A stretch of 64,000 bases of DNA from Pseudomonadales bacterium (GTDB lineage: Bacteria > Pseudomonadota > Gammaproteobacteria > Pseudomonadales > Pseudohongiellaceae), in assembly GCA_024234365.1 (NCBI GenBank), contig JACKOK010000003.1, positions 321,901 through 385,900 on the forward strand. The letters run 5' to 3'. Position numbers and translations under genes: made by a program. The notes under the pieces are model-generated. The model was not told the origin of the DNA and did not search any database. It worked only from the letters and a program-made list of their open reading frames with translations. Positions 32,769 to 41,596 of the stretch are shown here, one piece after another; the first letter of the stretch is position 1; each line of letters opens with the position of its first letter.

Positions 32769-34658
32769 TCACGCTGTGTGGAAAACCATCTCGACCGGCA
32801 GCGCTGTCAGCAGCTCACGGGCGGCGTTCAGCTGCTTCTCATCGTTTGCCGTGACTTGCATCAACAGCCCCTTCTGCTTGTCCTGGCATCCCGCAACCGT
32901 GGCTTTGATGCCGTGCTCCTGCAACATCTCCCTCAGCACCCGCTCAGTAATGAGCTGACGCAGGGCAGGGCGGAAGATTTTGCCGACCGCTGTCAGTGGC
33001 ATGGCGTCGATGAACTCGATGCGCTTGGGAATGGCCGCACGTTCTGTCATGTGCTCTTCCGCAAAGGCCTGTAATTGTCCGGCGCTGCAGGCGTGCCCCT
33101 GTTTCAGCACGACAAAGGCCATGGGCAGCTCACCCGCATAGGCGTCAGGCATGCCGATGGCGATGCAGGCGGCCACGGCAGGGTGGGCGCTCAGGCACTC
33201 CTCGATAATGGCCGGGTCAATATTGTGTCCTCCGCGAATGATCAGGTCCTTGGCGCGCCCGGAAAGATACAGAAAACCCTGCTCGTCCAGATAACCCAGA
33301 TCACCCGTATTGAACCAGTCCCCGTCCACCCAGGCGGTGGCATTGTCGGCCTCGGCCTTGTAAGCAGTGAACACCTGCGGCCCCTTTACCAGAATGACGC
33401 CGCTTTCCAGGGGCGGACATTCCCTGCTCACGTTGCCATCGCTGAGATGAACGATGCGGACACCGGAGTAGGGCAGGCGAATGCCGACACTGCCGGGGGG
33501 CTGGTAGCTGGGTGCGCGCGCAATCAAAGCGGTGGTTTCCGTCATGCCATAGCCATTGGAAACGGCAACATCAAATGTCGCTTCAAAATGCTGTTCAAAG
33601 CCGGGAGACAGGGGGGCGGCACCGGAGTTGATGCTCTTCAGTGAACGGATGTCCGCGTCTCCCACGGGTATTTGTGACAAGGCCATGAGCACGGTTGGCA
33701 CCGCTGAAAAGCTGCGGACACGGAAGCGTTCGATGTGATACCAGAAGTTCTTCATGCCTTCCGTGCTACGGAAGCCCGCCGGTGTCAGCAACACAACGCG
33801 GTGGCCGATGGCAAAGGCGGCAATGCCCTGAATGATCACGCCGTAGATATGAAATAGTGGCAGGCCGCACAGGATGGTGTGGCGGGGCAGGTGAGCGGTG
33901 TACACGCGCATCAGCTGCCCGAGGAAGGCCATATTGCCATGGCTCAGTTGCGCGATTTTGGGGTGCCCCGTGGTGCCCCCCGTGTGGAAACTGGCGGCGA
34001 TCTGGCTGGCGGCGAACTGCCTGCCGCTGATCAGATGCTCTGCGCTGTGCTGCGTAATGGCTTCGTTGTAGTTCAACACACGAATGTTCGGGTGTGCGGG
34101 GAGAGAGGCATCATCCTGCGTGAAAAGCGCCTGGCTCACGAACAGCACCGTGTGTATGCGTGCCAGGCGCGGCAGCATGCTTTGTACTTTCTCCCACAGA
34201 TTGCTGTGGGCGGAGGGGGCAAGGCAGATCAACACCTCGGACTGCGCGGCCTCGATGATATCGGCGATGTGGTCGGCTTCCAGCAGGGGATTGATCGGAT
34301 TGACGATGCCGGCGGCCTGCGTGCCCCAGATAATCGGATGGCTTTGGAGCAGGGTGGGCAGCAGCACGGAAACGGTGGTGCCCGGCCTCACACCCAGGCT
34401 GTGCAGGAGGTTGGCCGTCTGTGTGATACGCCCGGCCAGTTCGCGGAAGCTGAGGCGCTGGGTCGGTTCATCACGGTGTCCGCCAAGGAGAAATTCAATC
34501 GCGGTGTCATCGCCAAACAGTCTGGCGCTCTGCTGGAAGAGCGCGTAGGAGTTGCTGTGGGGGAACTGTTGCGCCAGGGGCTGCTGTTCAAAGGCTTCGA
34601 TATCGGCCAGGCTTTCGAGAATGGGAGCCTCTGCAGATGGCTTGCACGGATCGGTCAC
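32769..34658 (-). CDS. AMP-dependent acyl-CoA synthetase
   Basis: ANL-family adenylate-forming enzyme that activates a carboxylic acid via acyl-AMP to acyl-CoA. 629 residues, longer than the usual ~540-560 because of a C-terminal ~60-residue extension after the ANL C-lobe. Motifs: A3 as FHTGGTTGHPKIAQLSHGN (P-loop), A5 SNGYGMTETTALIA, A7 WFNTGDLGYLDEQGFLYLSG, A8 KDLIIRGGHNIDPAIIEE, A10 PLTAVGKIFRPALR with the catalytic Lys. FHIYGVIIQGIAAF marks the substrate pocket. Substrate (fatty, aromatic or terpenoid acid) unknown. It would feed the acyl-CoA dehydrogenase and ETF-QO in this window. Confidence 0.92.
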   Translation of the reverse strand: MTDPCKPSAEAPILESLADIEAFEQQPLAQQFPHSNSYALFQQSARLFGDDTAIEFLLGGHRDEPTQRLSFRELAGRITQTANLLHSLGVRPGTTVSVLLPTLLQSHPIIWGTQAAGIVNPINPLLEADHIADIIEAAQSEVLICLAPSAHSNLWEKVQSMLPRLARIHTVLFVSQALFTQDDASLPAHPNIRVLNYNEAITQHSAEHLISGRQFAASQIAASFHTGGTTGHPKIAQLSHGNMAFLGQLMRVYTAHLPRHTILCGLPLFHIYGVIIQGIAAFAIGHRVVLLTPAGFRSTEGMKNFWYHIERFRVRSFSAVPTVLMALSQIPVGDADIRSLKSINSGAAPLSPGFEQHFEATFDVAVSNGYGMTETTALIARAPSYQPPGSVGIRLPYSGVRIVHLSDGNVSRECPPLESGVILVKGPQVFTAYKAEADNATAWVDGDWFNTGDLGYLDEQGFLYLSGRAKDLIIRGGHNIDPAIIEECLSAHPAVAACIAIGMPDAYAGELPMAFVVLKQGHACSAGQLQAFAEEHMTERAAIPKRIEFIDAMPLTAVGKIFRPALRQLITERVLREMLQEHGIKATVAGCQDKQKGLLMQVTANDEKQLNAARELLTALPVEMVFHTA

Positions 34659-34926
34659 GATGCGCTTAATCCCCCCCTACTTATCGATGGGCCTGGTGTC
34701 CAGTCTGGCAGTGGTGTGTTCCCTGTGTTTGCAGCATTGCAGCTTATATCACCTCAACCGGCGGGATGCCAGTGCGTACAGGCTGGCTATCTGACGCGCG
34801 ATAACGCAGAATTAGCGCCCCAGGCATCCTGTATGCCGATGAACCAGGCAGGCCGGTATTCCGGTCCAAGATCAGGTCAAACCTGACGCTATTGATTCTT
34901 ATCAGACAACCGAACGGAGTTTTATT

Positions 34927-35358
34927 ATGAGCAAGCGTTTCATCAAGGTGCTGGGCACGGCTGCCCTGTTGGTGGGTTCCTCCCTGTTGCACGCCCAGCA
35001 AGCGGAGAAGACTGCCTCTCCCAGCGGAGCCCAGGCCTATATCGTGTCGCCCGCCAATGGTGCGACAGTAGGCAGCACCTTCACCGTAGTATTCGGCCTG
35101 AAAGGCATGGGCGTGGCTCCTGCGGGCGTGCAGGCCAACAACACCGGGCACCACCACCTGCTGGTGGATGGCGTGCAGCTGCCGGACCTGAACATTCCGC
35201 TCGGCAGCAATGTCTCCCATTTCGGCGGTGGCCAGACCGAAACTTCCCTGACCCTGACCCCCGGTCAGCATACCCTGCAACTGATCCTCGGTGATCACCT
35301 GCATATTCCTCATAACCCGGCCGTGGTATCCGAAAAGATCACCATCAACGTTCAGTAA
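34927..35358 (+). CDS. Exported DUF4399 protein
   Basis: 143 residues from ATG 34927 with CGGAG upstream. Signal peptide MSKRFIKVLGTAALLVGSSL, cleaved near HAQ. The remainder is one DUF4399 domain: AYIVSPANGATVGSTFTVVF, a His-rich TGHHHLLVDG, and GQHTLQLILGDHLHIPHNPA. The clustered His suggest metal binding, but the function is unknown. The next gene starts two nt after its stop, so the two are co-translated. Confidence 0.88.
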   Translation: MSKRFIKVLGTAALLVGSSLLHAQQAEKTASPSGAQAYIVSPANGATVGSTFTVVFGLKGMGVAPAGVQANNTGHHHLLVDGVQLPDLNIPLGSNVSHFGGGQTETSLTLTPGQHTLQLILGDHLHIPHNPAVVSEKITINVQ

Positions 35359-35360
35359 CG

Positions 35361-36377
35361 GTGGATGAACTAAGCCTCAGTGTGCTCGACCAGTCGCCGA
35401 TTCGCAGTGGCGGAACGGCGGCGCAGGCACTGTCCGAGACAGTGGCCCTGGCCGGATACACCGAGGCGCTGGGTTACCATCGCTATTGGATTGCCGAGCA
35501 TCATGGCTCGGACAGTTTTGCCGGTTGTGCGCCGGAAGTGCTGCTGGCACGTCTGGGGGCACATACCCGCCATATGCGCATCGGCTCTGGCGGGGTCATG
35601 CTGACCCACTACAGCCCCTACAAGGTCGCCGAAAATTTTCTGCTGCTACAGACCCTCTATCCGGAACGGGTAGATCTGGGCCTGGGGCGTGCGCCGGGCA
35701 GCGATGGTCTTACCGCACAGGCGCTGGCCTATGGTTCTCCTATCGGCGTGGAGTATTTCCGCAGCAAACTTGCCGATCTGATGGCCTTCGTGCGTGGCCA
35801 GCCTGCTGCCACTCCCGCTTTTCGTCAGGTGAAGGCCACCCCGCAGGTATCCGTAGCTCCCGAGCTGTGGTTGCTGGGCTCCAGCGAGCAGAGTGCCATC
35901 TGGGCCGGTGAAATGGGGCTGCGCTATTCGGTGGCTCATTTCCTGAATCCCCACCACAGCCACGACCTGGCGCAGATATACCGGGAGCATTTTGTGCCCT
36001 CGGAGCTGCTTGCCGAGCCGCAGATCAATGTCGGGGTATTTGTGCTGTGCGCACCCACCCGGGAGGAGGCTGAAGACCTGGCCCTGACCCGCGATGTCTG
36101 GCGTCTGGGGCTGGAGCGGGGCGAGCCTGGCCCGATGCCTTCCGTGGCAGAAGCCAGGGCCTACCCGCTGACAGACTCAGAGCGTGAGCTGATACAGCAG
36201 CGTCGTCGTCACGCCATCTGCGGAACCCCTGCCGAGGTGGGAGAATTGCTGCGCGCACTGGCTGCCCGGCATGGTTCACGGGAGCTGGTGGTGATTTCCA
36301 ATTGCCATGACTTCAGTGTGCGCAGGCGCTCCTACGCCTTGCTGGCGCAGGAGTTCGGATTGCAGCCGAGAGGTTAG
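35361..36377 (+). CDS. LLM-class flavin-dependent oxidoreductase
   Basis: Luciferase-like monooxygenase/oxidoreductase, group 1, using FMN or F420-like flavin. 338 residues, family norm about 330-340. Start GTG 35361, two nt after the DUF4399 stop and without an SD, so probably coupled. Motifs: LSVLDQSPIRSGG, GYHRYWIAEHHGSDSFAGCA, MRIGSGGVMLTHYSPYKVAE, LYPERVDLGLGRAPGSDG and GSSEQSAIWAGEMGL. Substrate unknown. Its last codon is GGT and its stop TAG (36375-36377) is the first three bases of repeat copy C, so the element abuts or defines the C-terminus. Confidence 0.9.
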   Translation: MDELSLSVLDQSPIRSGGTAAQALSETVALAGYTEALGYHRYWIAEHHGSDSFAGCAPEVLLARLGAHTRHMRIGSGGVMLTHYSPYKVAENFLLLQTLYPERVDLGLGRAPGSDGLTAQALAYGSPIGVEYFRSKLADLMAFVRGQPAATPAFRQVKATPQVSVAPELWLLGSSEQSAIWAGEMGLRYSVAHFLNPHHSHDLAQIYREHFVPSELLAEPQINVGVFVLCAPTREEAEDLALTRDVWRLGLERGEPGPMPSVAEARAYPLTDSERELIQQRRRHAICGTPAEVGELLRALAARHGSRELVVISNCHDFSVRRRSYALLAQEFGLQPRG

Positions 36378-36528
36378 GGCCTGTTCACACTACTTGGATT
36401 GTCACTGAAATTCCACCAATTGAGGCGTGAGGAGAGAGGTTTGGTGATTCCAAATGAACGACGAACAACGAAAAGTGGTGGAATTTCAGTGACAACAGTG
36501 ACAATCCAAGTAGTGTGAACAGGCCCTA
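36375..36528. repeat. Inverted-repeat element, copy C
   Basis: A 154-bp element with ends TAGGGCCTGTTCACACTACT and complement (36509-36528), and arms extending inward about 50 nt (TTGGATTGTCACTGAAATTC at 36393-36412 against GAATTTCAGTGAC at 36481-36493 and AATCCAA at 36503-36509). The right arm has a 9-nt insertion aacagtgac. Shares 26 nt with copy A and the GAGGTTTGGT..TCCAAAT core (36436-36455) with copy B. Lies between two convergent genes. No internal gene. Confidence 0.83.
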
Positions 36529-36533
36529 GGTGT

Positions 36534-37523
36534 TCAGGTACTGCGCTGTACCGAGAAGCGTGCCATGTCTTCCAGCGCGCGGCGATAGGGAGTGTCTTTG
36601 AGTGAGGCGATCAGGGCCAGCGCCTTGTCTGCCTCGGCATTGGCCAGTTGCCGGGTATAGTCCAGGCTGCCACTTGCCTGAATGATGGCGATGACATCCT
36701 GCAGCATGCGCGGATCAAGCGTGCTCTTGTCATCTTTCGCGGCACTTTCGATGCAGCGTTTGATGAGCGCGGAATCTTCTGCCGAGCCGGTGCGCATGGC
36801 ATGGATCAGGGGAAGAGTCGGCTTGCCTTCGGCGAGGTCGTCACCAATGTTCTTGCCCATGGCCGAGGCATCGCCCTCGTAGTCGAGCACGTCATCGATC
36901 AGCTGGAAGGCCAGGCCGATGTGCATGCCGATATCGCCCAGCATTTTTTGTTGTTCCGCAGAAGCGCCGGCCAGAATGGCGCCACAGGCTGCGGCTGCCT
37001 GGAACAGAATGGCGGTCTTGTGGCGGATGACCGCCATATAGCTTTCCTGGGTCGCGGCACTGTTGTTCTTGTTGATCAGTTGCAGTACCTCGCCCTCGGC
37101 AATGCGGTTTGTGGTGTCGGCCATGATGCGCATGATGTCCATGCTGCCGATGGAAACCAGAACCTGAAATGCGCGGGAATAGATGAAGTCGCCCACCAGT
37201 ACGCTGGAGGGATTGCTCCACTGCTCGTTCGCCGTCGGGCGCCCGCGACGCATGGAGGACATGTCCACGACATCGTCGTGCAGCAGGGTAGCGGTATGAA
37301 TGAATTCGATTACGGACGCCAGGTCGATGTGCTGGGAGCCTTCATAACCGCAGCTGCGGGCACTGAGCAGCACCAGAACGGGGCGCATGCGTTTGCCGCC
37401 GGCATCGATGATGTAGTGGCCAATGCTCTCGACCAGTGCAACATCAGAGTACAGTTTGTCGACAATGAACTGGTTGACGGCGTCAAAATCTGCCGCAACG
37501 ACGGCGCGGATATCTTTATACAT
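36534..37523 (-). CDS. ispB: Octaprenyl diphosphate synthase
   Basis: Builds the long isoprenoid tail of ubiquinone from FPP and IPP. 329 residues, like IspB of Pseudomonas and E. coli (~323). First Asp-rich motif LLHDDVVDMSSMRRG at about 83-97 and second LIDDVLDYEGDASAMGK; the residue around the first DDxxD (TATLLHDD) lacks the bulky aromatic of short-chain synthases, consistent with a long product. N-terminal GGKRMRPVLVLLSA binds IPP. Gene order ispB divergent from rplU-rpmA-obg is the standard gammaproteobacterial one. ATG 37523; SD weak (ggtaac). Confidence 0.94.
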   Translation of the reverse strand: MYKDIRAVVAADFDAVNQFIVDKLYSDVALVESIGHYIIDAGGKRMRPVLVLLSARSCGYEGSQHIDLASVIEFIHTATLLHDDVVDMSSMRRGRPTANEQWSNPSSVLVGDFIYSRAFQVLVSIGSMDIMRIMADTTNRIAEGEVLQLINKNNSAATQESYMAVIRHKTAILFQAAAACGAILAGASAEQQKMLGDIGMHIGLAFQLIDDVLDYEGDASAMGKNIGDDLAEGKPTLPLIHAMRTGSAEDSALIKRCIESAAKDDKSTLDPRMLQDVIAIIQASGSLDYTRQLANAEADKALALIASLKDTPYRRALEDMARFSVQRST

Positions 37524-37909
37524 GGGTTACCGTAGACGATTTTGCTGGTTTGGACGGCTGTGTGTCATGCGCTTATGGCCTGTTTACGCTCTTGTGCCGA
37601 GGCGCGAATTCACGCTGCTGTGTGTCCGCGTCCTGCACAAAACACAGCGTACTCCCGAAAAAGCCGGGAAAAAACGACATATATCAAGATGTACAGGGCA
37701 AAGTGAGCCTGCATGCTAGGGGCGAAGACACAGACTGTCAAGACAGCGGCGCGTATACTCCGGCCCTGAGCGAAGGGTTGGAAAAGTATGAGATTTTCCA
37801 ATATTCAGGCTTGCCTGCGCTGACTGCTTCCCGTAAAATGCCCGCCCCTATAGGCACTGCTGGGCAGTGCGGTAAAGAATTTGAACTTATACCCATTCGG
37901 GAGTGAGAT
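37524..37909. other. Intergenic promoter region, ispB / rplU
   Basis: About 390 bases, no gene called. TATACT at 37754-37759 is a good -10 for rplU, with no strong -35 17 nt upstream (cagact at 37731). The short palindrome CTGTCAAGACAG (37735-37746) lies just upstream of it. Ribosome site GGGAGTGAG precedes rplU. Confidence 0.5.
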
Positions 37910-38221
37910 ATGTACGCGGTAATCGAAAGTGGTGGCAAGCAACACCGGGTTGTAGAGGGCGAAATCCTCAAGCTCGAAAAGCTGGAAGCTGCCACAGGTG
38001 AAGAAGTCAGTTTTGACAAGGTGCTCATGGTTGGTGAGGGCGAATCCGTCAAGATTGGTGCGCCTTATGTGGAAGGCAGCAAAGTGACTGCAGAAGTGGT
38101 ATCTCAGGGCCGTGCCAAAAAGGTCACCATCCTGAAGTTCCGTCGCCGCAAGCACCACATGAAGCACCAGGGCCACAGACAGTGGTATACAGAAGTCAAG
38201 ATCACAGGAATTTCAGCCTAA
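37910..38221 (+). CDS. rplU: 50S ribosomal protein L21
   Basis: 103 residues, the standard length. MYAVIESGGKQHRVVEGEIL and VTILKFRRRKHHMKHQGHRQ are L21 signatures; binds 23S rRNA domain near L20. ATG 37910 with GGGAGTGAG. 30 nt before rpmA, one transcript. Confidence 0.97.
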   Translation: MYAVIESGGKQHRVVEGEILKLEKLEAATGEEVSFDKVLMVGEGESVKIGAPYVEGSKVTAEVVSQGRAKKVTILKFRRRKHHMKHQGHRQWYTEVKITGISA

Positions 38222-38251
38222 GCCCCGGCTTGGACTGGCAGGAGATAACAC

Positions 38252-38509
38252 ATGGCTCATAAAAAAGCAGGTGGTAGTACCAGTAACGGCCGCGAGTCGC
38301 ATTCCAAGCGTCTGGGTGTCAAGCGTTTTGGTGGTGAGAATGTTCTTGCCGGCAATATCATCGTGCGTCAGCGCGGTACGCATTTCCACCCGGGTGAAAA
38401 TGTCGGCCTGGGCAAGGATCACACGATCTTCGCAACAGCCAACGGTACGGTGAAGTTTGAAGTAAAAGGCCCGCAGCGCAGAAAGTACATCAGTATTGTC
38501 ACTGCCTGA
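38252..38509 (+). CDS. rpmA: 50S ribosomal protein L27
   Basis: 85 residues, standard. Signature MAHKKAGGSTSNGRESHSKR: the N-terminal tail reaches the peptidyl-transferase centre. ATG 38252 after AGGAG. No N-terminal cleavable extension of the Firmicute type. Followed by a terminator. Confidence 0.97.
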   Translation: MAHKKAGGSTSNGRESHSKRLGVKRFGGENVLAGNIIVRQRGTHFHPGENVGLGKDHTIFATANGTVKFEVKGPQRRKYISIVTA

Positions 38510-38565
38510 TTCCGGTGTCCTGACTTCATTCCACAGCGGTACGCCAATGATGGAATGACAGAAGA

Positions 38566-38591
38566 GCCTCGTCCTGTGACGGGGCTTTTTT
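38566..38591 (+). terminator. Terminator after rpmA
   Basis: Stem GCCTCGTC (38566-38573) with GACGGGGC (38578-38585), one G-T pair, then TTTTTT. It separates the ribosomal genes from obgE, at least partly. Confidence 0.78.
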
Positions 38592-38660
38592 ATATGGGAA
38601 GGTTTTCCATGGCCGAGGGGCCGAGCAGGAGCGAAACGGCCTGCCAATGGGTGGATCAGC

Positions 38661-39830
38661 ATGAAATTCGTAGATGAAGCAGAGATTACCGTCGAGGCCG
38701 GCAGAGGCGGCAACGGCTGTATGAGCTTTCGCCGGGAAAAATTTGTTGCCAAGGGCGGGCCCAATGGCGGCGATGGCGGTGATGGCGGCAGTGTCTATCT
38801 GCTGGGTGACAGTGGTCTCAACACCCTGGTGGATTTTCGCTTCCAGCCCCGCTACCGGGCGCAGTCCGGCCAGGGCGGGATGAGCAGCAACTGCACGGGG
38901 CGCAGCGGCGAGGACCTGGTGGTCCGGGTGCCGGTGGGCACCAGCGTGGTGGACGCCGATACCGAGGAGTTCATGGCCGATATCTCTGCGCACGGCATGC
39001 AGGTGAAAGTCGCCAGGGGCGGAGTGCACGGCTTGGGCAATACCCGCTTCAAATCCAGCACTAATCGTACGCCGACCAAAACCACCAAGGGCACGCCGGG
39101 CGAGTTCCGCACACTACAGCTGACCCTGAAGGTATTGGCGGATGTCGGCTTGCTGGGCATGCCCAATGCCGGCAAGTCCACCTTGATTCGCGCCGTCTCC
39201 TCGGCCCGCCCCAAGGTAGCCGACTATCCGTTTACCACGCTGGTGCCCAATCTGGGCGTGGTGCGGGTGGGCAGCGAACGCAGCTTCGTCATGGCCGATA
39301 TCCCCGGCGTGATCGAGGGGGCCTCGGAAGGGGCCGGGCTTGGTTTCCGCTTCCTGAAGCATCTGTCGCGTACACGCCTGTTGCTGCACCTGCTGGATGT
39401 GGCACCGCTGGACGGTTCCGATCCGGTGATCCACGCACGCCAGATCGTCGAGGAGCTGGAGAAATTCAGCCCCACCATGGCGAAGAAGGAGCGCTGGCTG
39501 GTGCTCAACAAATTTGATCTCGTGCCCGAAGAGGAACGGGACGCGCTGGAGGCCCGTATCCGCGAGGAACTGCCGTGGCCGGGGCGTATCTTCCGCATTA
39601 CCGCCATCAACGGAGAGGGCTGTGACGTGCTGAGCCAGGAAATCATGCGCTCGGTTGAGGAGCATCGCGAACGCCTGCTGGAGGATGAAGAGTACCAGGA
39701 AGCACAGGCCGAGTTTGATCGTGAAATGGAATACGAGATTCGCAAGAGCATCGAAAGAAGCAAGGCGGCACGCCGGGCGCAGGATGAGGATTTCGATGAT
39801 TTTGACGAGGATTTCGAGGACGATTACTAG
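38661..39830 (+). CDS. obgE: GTPase Obg/CgtA
   Basis: Essential GTPase that binds the 50S subunit late in assembly and links to stress response. 389 residues. Obg domain 1-159 with glycine-rich GRGGNGCMSFRREKFVAKGG and GGDGGDGGSVYL. G domain: G1 GMPNAGKSTLIRAV, G2 YPFTTL, G3 DIPGVIEGASEGAG, G4 NKFDLV, G5 SAI-type AINGEGC. The C-terminal tail is highly acidic (EDFDDFDEDFEDDY), as in gammaproteobacterial Obg. ATG 38661. Confidence 0.96.
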   Translation: MKFVDEAEITVEAGRGGNGCMSFRREKFVAKGGPNGGDGGDGGSVYLLGDSGLNTLVDFRFQPRYRAQSGQGGMSSNCTGRSGEDLVVRVPVGTSVVDADTEEFMADISAHGMQVKVARGGVHGLGNTRFKSSTNRTPTKTTKGTPGEFRTLQLTLKVLADVGLLGMPNAGKSTLIRAVSSARPKVADYPFTTLVPNLGVVRVGSERSFVMADIPGVIEGASEGAGLGFRFLKHLSRTRLLLHLLDVAPLDGSDPVIHARQIVEELEKFSPTMAKKERWLVLNKFDLVPEEERDALEARIREELPWPGRIFRITAINGEGCDVLSQEIMRSVEEHRERLLEDEEYQEAQAEFDREMEYEIRKSIERSKAARRAQDEDFDDFDEDFEDDY

Positions 39831-39873
39831 CACTCTGTCGGGGCAGTGATGCCTCGGGGTGGGATGAGCGAAG

Positions 39874-40992
39874 ATGCGCAAGAATTTGCTGAAAACACGG
39901 CGCTGGGTCATCAAGATCGGCAGCTCCCTGATTACCAATAACGGCCTGGGGCTTGATCAGGAGGCCATTGCTGCCTGGGTACAGCAGCTGGTGGCTCTGC
40001 AGCAGCAGGGCATTCAGGTGGTGCTGGTGTCCTCCGGGGCGGTCGCCGAGGGCGTTGCCCGTCTCGGCCTCAAGAAACGTCCCAAGGAGATTCATCTGCA
40101 GCAGGCTGCTGCGGCAGTGGGGCAGATGGGCTTGATTCAGACCTACGAGAGCTTCTTTACCCGTTACGGCGTGCACACCGCACAGATTCTGCTCACGCAT
40201 GACGATCTTTCCAATCGCACGCGCTATCTCAATGCCCGCAGTACGCTGACGACCCTGGTGGATATGAGGGTCATTCCCGTGATCAACGAAAACGATACGG
40301 TGGCAACCGCCGAGCTGTGTTTTGGCGACAATGACACGCTGGGAGCGCTGGTGGCGAACCTGGTCAATGCGGACGCGCTCGTGATCCTGACGGATCAGAA
40401 GGGGCTGCATAGTACCGATCCGCGCAAGGATCCGACGGCACCGGTGATCAGCACCGCCATGGCGGGAGACCCCAGTCTGACGGCGATGGCTGGCAGCAGC
40501 AACAATGTGGGGCGCGGAGGCATGGTCACCAAGGTTTCCGCGGCCAAGCTCGCGGCGCGTTCAGGGGCCTGTACCTTGATTGCCAACGGTCGTGAGCCAG
40601 AAGTTCTGCTGCGTCTGGCGGCGGGGCAAGAGATTGGTACGCTGTTGCTGCCCGAAAAACAGCCCGTGGCCGCGCGCAAGCAGTGGTTGGCGGGGCAGCT
40701 CAAGCCCAAGGGGCGTCTGATACTGGATGCCGGTGCGGTGAAGGTGTTGCAGCATTCCGGGCGCAGTCTGTTACCCGTGGGGGTGATTGGCAGTGAGGGG
40801 CGTTTCGAGCGCGGTGACGTGGTGACCTGTGTGGATGAGCAGGGGCAGGAGATTGCCCGTGGTCTGGTGAACTACGACAGCCAGGAACTCAGCCGCCTGC
40901 TGCGTGTGTCGAGTGACCGCATTGAGGAACTGCTGGGCTATGCCGGTGAGGAAGAGGTCGTGCACCGCGACAATCTGGTGTTGCTGGAATAA
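39874..40992 (+). CDS. proB: Glutamate 5-kinase
   Basis: First step of proline synthesis: glutamate + ATP to glutamyl-5-phosphate. 372 residues with the amino-acid kinase domain (WVIKIGSSLITNNG, VLVSSGAVAEGVARLG, VIPVINENDTVA, LTDQKGLHS) followed by a C-terminal PUA domain (KPKGRLILDAGAVKVLQHSG). Follows obgE by 43 nt, as in Pseudomonas. proA is not adjacent, so it lies elsewhere. Confidence 0.95.
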   Translation: MRKNLLKTRRWVIKIGSSLITNNGLGLDQEAIAAWVQQLVALQQQGIQVVLVSSGAVAEGVARLGLKKRPKEIHLQQAAAAVGQMGLIQTYESFFTRYGVHTAQILLTHDDLSNRTRYLNARSTLTTLVDMRVIPVINENDTVATAELCFGDNDTLGALVANLVNADALVILTDQKGLHSTDPRKDPTAPVISTAMAGDPSLTAMAGSSNNVGRGGMVTKVSAAKLAARSGACTLIANGREPEVLLRLAAGQEIGTLLLPEKQPVAARKQWLAGQLKPKGRLILDAGAVKVLQHSGRSLLPVGVIGSEGRFERGDVVTCVDEQGQEIARGLVNYDSQELSRLLRVSSDRIEELLGYAGEEEVVHRDNLVLLE

Positions 40993-41018
40993 GCTCTCAG
41001 CGCTTTTTTGCAGGCATG

Positions 41019-41044
41019 AAAAAACCGGCTAATGCCGGTTTTTT
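41019..41044. terminator. Bidirectional terminator, proB / rpsT
   Basis: A-run 41019-41024, CCGGC (41025-41029), TAAT, GCCGG (41034-41038), then six T. Symmetric, serving proB rightward and rpsT leftward. Confidence 0.88.
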
Positions 41045-41072
41045 CGCATTCAGACGTCCTGAAGAGGGGGGA

Positions 41073-41342
41073 TCAGGCGGCTTTCAGGGCCAGGACGGCA
41101 GCATTCAGGCGGCTCTTGTGACGGGCTGCCTTGTTCTTGTGAATGATGCCTTTGTCCGCCATTCTGTCGATGACAGGAACGGCAGCCTTGTAAGCTGTGG
41201 ACGCTGCTTCGTAGTCACCTGTCTGGATTGCCGCGATGACTTTCTTCAGGTAGGTACGAACCATTGAGCGAAAGCTTGCGTTGTGACGACGACGTACTTC
41301 ACCCTGACGGGCGCGCTTTCGAGCTTGTGCAGAGTTAGCCAA
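41073..41342 (-). CDS. rpsT: 30S ribosomal protein S20
   Basis: 89 residues. MANSAQARKRARQGEVRRRH and a basic, Ala-rich helical body with IHKNKAARHKSRLNAAVLAL. Early 16S rRNA-binding protein at the base of the 30S body. In Pseudomonas murJ follows nearby; here murJ is about 10 kb away. Confidence 0.96.
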   Translation of the reverse strand: MANSAQARKRARQGEVRRRHNASFRSMVRTYLKKVIAAIQTGDYEAASTAYKAAVPVIDRMADKGIIHKNKAARHKSRLNAAVLALKAA

Positions 41343-41495
41343 CTGGTGCTCCTTTGTTGCAGATGCAATGCTTGTTGAATACGGTTCACGGGATGTCTGC
41401 TTCTTCTGCTATTCAGCAAGGGGGAGTCAGACCTGGCGAGGCAATGCCCCGGCAGCCGAATTTAAGACGCGGTACTATGCCGATTTAAAGTGGTG

Positions 41496-41523
41496 TTGTC
41501 AAGGCTGGGTTCGGCACTATAAT
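41496..41523 (+). promoter_or_regulatory. Sigma70 promoter of fabV
   Basis: -35 TTGTCA (41496-41501), 16-nt spacer, perfect -10 TATAAT (41518-41523), about 74 nt before ATG 41597. Good match by eye. Confidence 0.65.
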
Positions 41524-41596
41524 GGCCGCCTTTCACGCAGAGTCCGCCCTGTGAATGTCGGACAAGCCACAGATTTTACTGGAGAAAGGACGTTTT

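Noticed and set aside
36375..36528. Simple terminator between convergent genes
   Set aside because: Too long, lacks T-runs, and shares blocks with two other copies; better explained as a repeated element, though it may also stop transcription.
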